In this document: piece by piece, positions 59,356 to 64,000 of the stretch
Numbering within the stretch: position 1 is the first letter of the stretch
Layout: the number at the start of each line of letters is the position of its first letter
Source: Streptomyces sp. NBC_00878
GTDB taxonomy: Bacteria; Actinomycetota; Actinomycetes; Streptomycetales; Streptomycetaceae
DNA length: 64,000 nucleotides
NCBI RefSeq assembly: GCF_026341515.1
Contig: NZ_JAPEOK010000001.1
Location: 9,610,001-9,674,000 of the forward strand
Direction: 5' to 3'
Translations under genes and position numbers: made by a program
The notes under the pieces: model-generated
What the model was told of the DNA's origin: nothing
Database searches by the model: none
The model's input: only the letters and a program-made list of their open reading frames with translations

Positions 59356-60849
59356 ATGTCCAGTGCAGATCAAGTCGACGGCAAGCTTCCCGTAGGGGCC
59401 CCAGCGCCCAGCACCCTCCGCCGATCACTCACGACGCGCGAAGCCGTCGCGGTGTCGATCGGCCTGATGGCGCCGAGTGTGGCGATGAACATCAATCCCC
59501 AGGCAGCCGCCGGGATTGTCGGACGCGCGGTCCCGTTGGTCTTCGCGCTGGCCACGGTCGGGGTTCTCCTGGTCGCGTACTGCTTCATCCGGTTGAGCCA
59601 GCACTTCAACCACGCCGGTTCCGTCTATGGGTTCATCGGTGTGACGCTCGGCCCTCGGGCCGGGGTCGTCGCCGGTTGGGCGCTGCTGACCACCTATGTC
59701 GCGTATGGCGCCTGCACAGTCACAGAGGCCGGCCTGTTCCCCGCCGATTTCCTCAAGGCGTCCGGGATCTGGAGTGGAGCCTCCTGGGAGGTTGTCACCG
59801 TAGCTGCGGCGGTTCTGGTCGTGCTTCTTGCCTGGGCACCTGCGAGGAACACCACTCGGGCGCTGCTCGGCCTTGAAGGCGTGACCATCGCACTCATCAC
59901 GATCGTCGCGGTTGTCATCGCTGTCCGACTGATCAGCGGAAACGCGCCCCAAGATCAGGACTTCACGTTGAGCGTGTTCAGCCTCCCGCACGGGGTCGGT
60001 ACGTCAGCTCTCTTCTTCGCGATGACCTTCGGATTCCTGTCCTTCGCCGGCTTCGAGGCCGCGTCCACGCTCGGCGAGGAAACGAAGGGGGATCCGCGGC
60101 GAGCCATCCCGAAGGTACTTCTGGGGTCGGTGCTCTTTGCCGGAGTCTTCTACACGGTCATCTCCGCGATCACCACGATGGGCTTCGGAGCGTCGAAAGC
60201 GGGCACCGACCGATTCACCGCGTCCTCATCTCTTCTCGGCGACCTCGGTACGACGTACATCGGCAGCGTGGTCGGCCAACTCGTCAGCCTTGGAGCCGGG
60301 ATCAGCGGCTTTGGCTGCGCCCTCGCGTGCGTCGTAGGGGCGTCCCGCCTTCTCTACGCCATGACACGCGACGCGTTTCCCAACTCGCGGATCGGTCGGT
60401 CGACAGGTCAGGACGGCCGGATCACAGGATCCATCGCAGTAGTCGCCGCGGCAGCGTTCGTCGCCGTTGCCGCTCTGCGGATGTTCTCCACCAGCGAGCC
60501 GCTCGACATCATCTTCTGGACGGCCACCATCGGGACGCTTTCCCTGCTTGTCGCGTACGTCCTGGTCACTGCCGGTGCGCTGAAGTTCCTGTTCTTCTCC
60601 GGTGTGCGACGCGTGGCTCGGTGGGAAATCGTCGTCCCGCTCGGGGCGTTCGCCACGCTCGGATACACCCTCTACAAGAGCGTTTACCCAGTACCGGCCG
60701 AGCCCTACAACCTCTTCCCCTACATCGTCGGTGGCTGGCTTCTGCTGGTGTTCGGTGTCGTGTTGATCAACCGCAAGCTGGCCAACAAAATTCACCGTCG
60801 CCTGCTGAGCGAAGCAGGCCTGACCAGTCGTGAGGAGCCCGTCAAGTGA
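59356..60849 (+). CDS. APC-family amino acid/amine permease
   Basis: 497 residues; AAGGGAG before the ATG. About twelve hydrophobic segments. The APC consensus region FLSFAGFEAASTLGEETKGDPRRAIPKVLLGSVLFAGVFY is clear, as are the first helices LTTREAVAVSIGLMAPSVAMNINP and AGSVYGFIGVTLGPRAGVVAGWALL. Cytoplasmic-membrane importer of an amino acid or amine using the ion gradient. It is coupled by GTGA to an FAD oxidase, which suggests the substrate is oxidised on entry. Codon use looks less G/C-biased than in the first half of the window. Confidence 0.92.
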   Translation: MSSADQVDGKLPVGAPAPSTLRRSLTTREAVAVSIGLMAPSVAMNINPQAAAGIVGRAVPLVFALATVGVLLVAYCFIRLSQHFNHAGSVYGFIGVTLGPRAGVVAGWALLTTYVAYGACTVTEAGLFPADFLKASGIWSGASWEVVTVAAAVLVVLLAWAPARNTTRALLGLEGVTIALITIVAVVIAVRLISGNAPQDQDFTLSVFSLPHGVGTSALFFAMTFGFLSFAGFEAASTLGEETKGDPRRAIPKVLLGSVLFAGVFYTVISAITTMGFGASKAGTDRFTASSSLLGDLGTTYIGSVVGQLVSLGAGISGFGCALACVVGASRLLYAMTRDAFPNSRIGRSTGQDGRITGSIAVVAAAAFVAVAALRMFSTSEPLDIIFWTATIGTLSLLVAYVLVTAGALKFLFFSGVRRVARWEIVVPLGAFATLGYTLYKSVYPVPAEPYNLFPYIVGGWLLLVFGVVLINRKLANKIHRRLLSEAGLTSREEPVK

Positions 60850-62240
60850 CTTCGTCATCCTCCCTCAGCCTGTGGCACCACGAAGCTGCCGGCTCAGAAG
60901 GTTCGGACTCCCGACCGCTCCACGGTGAGGACCGCACGAACGTCGCGATCGTCGGTGGCGGATACGTTGGCCTCTGGACCGCATATTGGATCAAGCGGGC
61001 CACGCCCGATGTCGACGTCGTCGTGATCGACCAGGGCCGCTGCGGCGATGGTGCCTCCGGACGCAACGGGGGATTCGCCCTCACCCTCTGGGCAAAGCTG
61101 CCGTCTCTCATCGGCGTGCTCGGGTCCGACCGAGCAGTTGAGGTGGGCAGGCAGAGCGAACAAGCCATCACCGACATCGAAAGCTTCTGTGAAGAGCACG
61201 ACGTGGACGCTCACTTCGTGCGCGGTGGCTGGCTGTGGACTGCTCGCGTCAAGGCTCACCACGGCGCTTGGAACGGGTTGCTCGAAGCATGCGACCGGGC
61301 GGGCGTCAACCCGTTCAAGGCGCTGCCTGACGAAGAGGTCGCGCGGCGTGCCGGGTCGAAGACGCACTTGGGCGGCGTCATCGGAGCCAGCGGTGCCACG
61401 GTGCAGCCCTACCTGCTTGCGCGTGGCCTTCGCCGCGTGTGCCTGGAGCTCGGCGTGCGGATCTACGAACACTCGAAGATGGTGGGACTCGACCGGGGCA
61501 CGCCCGCGAGGATCGACACACCCGGCGGTTCGATCACCGCGGACGCCGTTGTCATCGCCACCAACGCCTGGGCCGCGAACATGCGGGAGTTGAAGCGCCG
61601 TCTGGTCGTGGTTTCGAGCGATCTCGTCGCGACGCCGCCCATCCCCCGGCGCCTTGAGGAGATCGGTTGGACCGGAGGGGAGTCGATCAACGACAGCCAG
61701 CTCTGGATCGACTACTACCGCACCACCCGTGACGGTCGCATCGTCTTCGGCAAGGGTGTGGCCAGTCTTGCCTACGGTGGACGCATCGGCCCGTCCTTCG
61801 ACAGGTCGGCGGCGCGGGCCGCTGTCACAGCGGCGGACTTCAGGGCCGCATACCCCCAACTGGCCGATGTTCCACTTGAGTTCGACTGGTCCGGCCCGAT
61901 CGACCGGTCACCGACCGGGCTTCCCGAGTTGGGTCGGCTGGGCGGACGACCCAACATCTTCTACGGAGTCGGCTGGAGCGGAAACGGTGTAGCCCCGTCC
62001 GTCCTCGGTGGCCGGATCCTCGCAAGCCTTGCGACCAACCGAGACGACGAGTACTCCAACCACCCGCTGATCGGGCTTCAGCTCGGATCGCTTCCGGCTG
62101 AACCGATCCGGTTCATCGGTGGAAATCTCGTTCGCAGGGCGGCCTACCACAAGGAGAAGGCAGAGATGGCCGGCAGACGACCAAATCGCATTGCGGAAAT
62201 TCTCTCGCGACTGGTTCCGGCAGGAGTAGAAGACCACTGA
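60846..62240 (+). CDS. FAD-dependent amine oxidase, PuuB/DAO-like
   Basis: 464 residues from GTG 60846. Dinucleotide fold NVAIVGGGYVGLWTAYWIKRATPDVDVVVIDQGRCGDGASGRNGGF, the GASGRNGGF motif being typical of gamma-glutamylputrescine oxidase and related DAO-superfamily proteins; later GASGATVQPYLLARGLRRVCLELGVRIYEHS, VIATNAWAANMRELKRRLVVVSS, and the C-terminal flavin loop GVGWSGNGVAPSVLGGRILASL. It should oxidise an amine or imine-forming amino acid, giving an aldehyde for the following dehydrogenase. No gamma-glutamyl ligase is present within this cluster in the window. Confidence 0.9.
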   Translation: MTSSSSLSLWHHEAAGSEGSDSRPLHGEDRTNVAIVGGGYVGLWTAYWIKRATPDVDVVVIDQGRCGDGASGRNGGFALTLWAKLPSLIGVLGSDRAVEVGRQSEQAITDIESFCEEHDVDAHFVRGGWLWTARVKAHHGAWNGLLEACDRAGVNPFKALPDEEVARRAGSKTHLGGVIGASGATVQPYLLARGLRRVCLELGVRIYEHSKMVGLDRGTPARIDTPGGSITADAVVIATNAWAANMRELKRRLVVVSSDLVATPPIPRRLEEIGWTGGESINDSQLWIDYYRTTRDGRIVFGKGVASLAYGGRIGPSFDRSAARAAVTAADFRAAYPQLADVPLEFDWSGPIDRSPTGLPELGRLGGRPNIFYGVGWSGNGVAPSVLGGRILASLATNRDDEYSNHPLIGLQLGSLPAEPIRFIGGNLVRRAAYHKEKAEMAGRRPNRIAEILSRLVPAGVEDH

Positions 62241-62309
62241 CGCAGCAGCAAATCCGTCGTCATGATGCGATGCTCGACACGCACGATGCCGAGTGGAAGA
62301 GTGACTTCC

Positions 62310-63032
62310 GTGAATATCAAATCAGGCTCTATTCAAATCGGCGAGCTCGAACCGCGGCCTCGTCATGAGGTCTTGGCGGACGCAATCCAGCGGGCCATCG
62401 CGCTGGGTCAGTTCGCTCCAGGAGAACGTCTCCCGACCGAGCGTGAGGTGGCGGAGGCACTCGGCCTGGGGCGGACCACCGTGAGCCACGCGTTTCGGCT
62501 GCTCAATGAACAGGGTCTGGTCCTGACCAAGCGTGGTCGCGCCGGAGGAACCTTCGTCTCGGAGGTTCCGCGGAAGGTCAACCGCCAACGGATTCTTCGC
62601 GAGTACGGGTCAGAAGTGGAAGCGAACTTTGAGTTCAGGCTCACCGTCGAGCCGGTGGTGGCGCGGCTGGCAGCCGAACGAGCGAACTCGGTGCAGCGCG
62701 ATGCCATCTCCGACCTCACCCATAACGAGCCGGCCACTCTGGCGTCGTATCGGGCCAACGACTCGCAGTTCCACCTGGCCATAGCCGATGCGTGCGGGAA
62801 CCCGTTGTTCGCTCAGGCGGTGCGGGACGCTCGAGAGCAGTTCTTCAACTGGGCCGACGCGCTCTGGATGATTCGGGGCCAGCTCAGCGCGGACACCGCG
62901 ATGTTCGGTCACCAGCACCACGACATCGGCGAAGCAATCGCCAGTGGCGATGGAGCAAAAGCGGAAGAGCACATGCGAAGCCACCTCGAACAATCGATGT
63001 CGAGCTACCAGGCAGTCCTTCGATCCAAGTAA
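62310..63032 (+). CDS. GntR-family regulator with FCD domain
   Basis: 240 residues if translation starts at GTG 62310, which has GGAAGAG 8 nt upstream; ATG 62262 and others in frame are alternatives. GntR winged helix VLADAIQRAIALGQFAPGERLPTEREVAEALGLGRTTVSHAFRLLNEQGLVLTKRGRAGGTFVSE, then an FCD domain with RANDSQFHLAIADACGNPLFAQAV and HQHHDIGEAIASGDGAKAEEHMRSHLEQ (metal-type histidines). It lies between the oxidase and aldehyde dehydrogenase genes and most likely represses this module until the amine or its acid product binds. Confidence 0.88.
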   Translation: MNIKSGSIQIGELEPRPRHEVLADAIQRAIALGQFAPGERLPTEREVAEALGLGRTTVSHAFRLLNEQGLVLTKRGRAGGTFVSEVPRKVNRQRILREYGSEVEANFEFRLTVEPVVARLAAERANSVQRDAISDLTHNEPATLASYRANDSQFHLAIADACGNPLFAQAVRDAREQFFNWADALWMIRGQLSADTAMFGHQHHDIGEAIASGDGAKAEEHMRSHLEQSMSSYQAVLRSK

Positions 63033-63074
63033 ATCGCTGCGCAAACAAGCTCGATGTCAGAAATGAGGAGTCCC

Positions 63075-64000
63075 GTGCGGAACCAATTCGGTCTATTGCC
63101 GCTACCTCTTCCTGTAGCGGGACAATCCATCTCGGGAAACGAGGTCCTGGGCGTCCGCTCTCCGTATTCGGGTGAGCAGATCGCCGAGGTGGCAACCGCG
63201 TCGGTGGGTGACGCCTTGAACGCGGTTCATGCGGCCCACGCCTCCCTGACGCACGAGATGCCTGCGTGGCGCCGGGCCGAAGTCCTTGACGCTGCCGCGC
63301 GCCTGGTCGAAGCGCGTGCCGATCACATCGCGGAACTCATGGTTGGTGAGGTTGCCAAGCCCATCCGCCTCGCACGAATCGAGGTCCAGCGCGCGGCCGA
63401 CACGTTCCGCTTCTCGGCGGACGAGGCGCGGAGGCTCTCGGGCTCGGGGCTCCCGCTCGACGCCGCAAAGGCAGGCGTTGGCATGACGGGATTCACGGTT
63501 CCCGGCCCTGTGGGGGTTGTTGGCGGCATCATTCCGTTCAACTTCCCGGCTGTACTCACAGCTCACAAGCTGGGCCCCGCGATCGCTGCCGGCTGCCCGA
63601 TCGTTCTGCTGCTGTCGAACAAGGCGCCGCTGGCCGCGCTCGCCCTCACCCAATGTGCCATTGACGCCGGCCTGCCGGCTGATCGTGTGTCGGTTCTCGT
63701 CGGAGACCCGGGGCCACTCGCCGAGGTACTCCTTACCGACGACCGGGTGCGGCTGATCTCATTCACTGGATCTGCCGGGGTTGGCTGGGGCCTCCAGCGT
63801 CGTGCGCAGCGCAAGCGGGTCCTGCTGGAGCTCGGCAACATGAGCCCGATCGTCGTGTGCGCCGACGGGGACGTTGTGGCAGCCGCGCGTGCCGCCGCGA
63901 TCGGGGGGAACCTGTTCGCCGGTCAATCGTGCATCTCGGTACAGCGACTGGTGGTCGACTCGCGGATCGCCGAGGAGTTCGAGGACGCGTTGCTCGATGA
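63075..64000 (+). CDS. Aldehyde dehydrogenase family protein (C-terminus outside window)
   Basis: Open from GTG 63075 (GAGGAG 4 nt upstream; ATG 63063 is an in-frame alternative) to the window end, about 308 residues visible. ALDH features: SPYSGEQIAEVATAS, PAWRRAEVLDAAARLVEARADHIAELMVGEVAKPI, GFTVPGPVGVVGGIIPFNFPAVLTAHKLGPAIAAGCPIVL, ISFTGSAGVGW, the base in LLELGNMSPIVV and the nucleophile in FAGQSCISVQRL. It should oxidise the aldehyde formed by the FAD oxidase two genes upstream. Confidence 0.9.
   Translation, partial: MRNQFGLLPLPLPVAGQSISGNEVLGVRSPYSGEQIAEVATASVGDALNAVHAAHASLTHEMPAWRRAEVLDAAARLVEARADHIAELMVGEVAKPIRLARIEVQRAADTFRFSADEARRLSGSGLPLDAAKAGVGMTGFTVPGPVGVVGGIIPFNFPAVLTAHKLGPAIAAGCPIVLLLSNKAPLAALALTQCAIDAGLPADRVSVLVGDPGPLAEVLLTDDRVRLISFTGSAGVGWGLQRRAQRKRVLLELGNMSPIVVCADGDVVAAARAAAIGGNLFAGQSCISVQRLVVDSRIAEEFEDALLD

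Noticed and set aside
1..64000. tRNA, rRNA, CRISPR arrays, prophage or integrative-element genes
   Set aside because: None were recognised on reading; a tRNA or Rfam scan would be needed to exclude small RNAs fully.

Overview
The window is a GC-rich actinobacterial chromosome segment, almost certainly from Streptomyces or a close relative. Evidence is the strongly G/C-biased third codon positions, many GTG starts, ATGA/GTGA translational couplings, Tat signal peptides, leaderless promoters, an AfsR-type regulator and typical Streptomyces families (DUF4232 lipoproteins, DrrAB exporters). I saw no tRNA, rRNA, CRISPR array or prophage. The layout is mosaic: several self-contained catabolic or transport modules, three damaged genes and one IS element.

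1-15 kb: a partial FAD oxidoreductase divergent from an XRE-cupin regulator; a three-gene operon of quinone oxidoreductase and two acyl-CoA dehydrogenases closed by a strong terminator; single genes for a secreted phospholipase-like protein, a secreted phosphodiester glycosidase, a DUF779 protein and an orphan acyl carrier protein; a DrrAB-type exporter facing an AfsR-like regulator; a DUF4232 lipoprotein; a RibD-C/DHFR-like protein.

15.6-36.9 kb: a long catabolic island. Genes in order encode a Rieske oxygenase, a glutamine-synthetase-like gamma-glutamyl ligase, aldehyde dehydrogenase, a class V aminotransferase fused to an FAD amine oxidase, a divergent GntR/FCD regulator, copper amine oxidase, a dipeptide-type ABC transporter (five genes) with an esterase embedded, an amidohydrolase, a cytidine-deaminase-like enzyme, a creatininase-family amidohydrolase, a cyclase-family hydrolase and a gamma-glutamyltransferase. 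Three promoters carry paired GGATCC-like boxes exactly 21 bp apart, which ties the island to one regulator, probably the GntR protein. I infer import and stepwise oxidation, deamination and hydrolysis of a nitrogenous compound through gamma-glutamylated intermediates. The substrate is unknown.

36.9-47.9 kb: a minus-strand sugar operon (beta-helix protein, enolase-superfamily enzyme, sugar ABC transporter, class I phosphomannose-isomerase-like protein, ROK kinase). Its first gene has lost its 5' end. Next to it lies a sulfite-oxidase-like gene with a one-base frameshift.

48-57.2 kb: a sulfur-scavenging region: Rrf2 regulator, SfnB-like flavin monooxygenase, winged-helix regulator, SsuD-like monooxygenase, GNAT, SsuE-like FMN reductase and a CPxC glutathione-transferase-like protein. 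Four short leader peptides with the R-H-I/V-D-L/F-type signature and late Cys codons sit in front of these transcription units, three of them followed at once by a perfect GC-rich hairpin. This points to cysteine-responsive attenuation. An orphan LanC-like cyclase lies inside this region.

57.2-64 kb: a repeat-rich decayed stretch, a frameshifted IS5-family element carrying an inverted copy of its own 3' end, then a less GC-biased amine module (APC permease, PuuB-like FAD oxidase, GntR regulator, aldehyde dehydrogenase running off the window).
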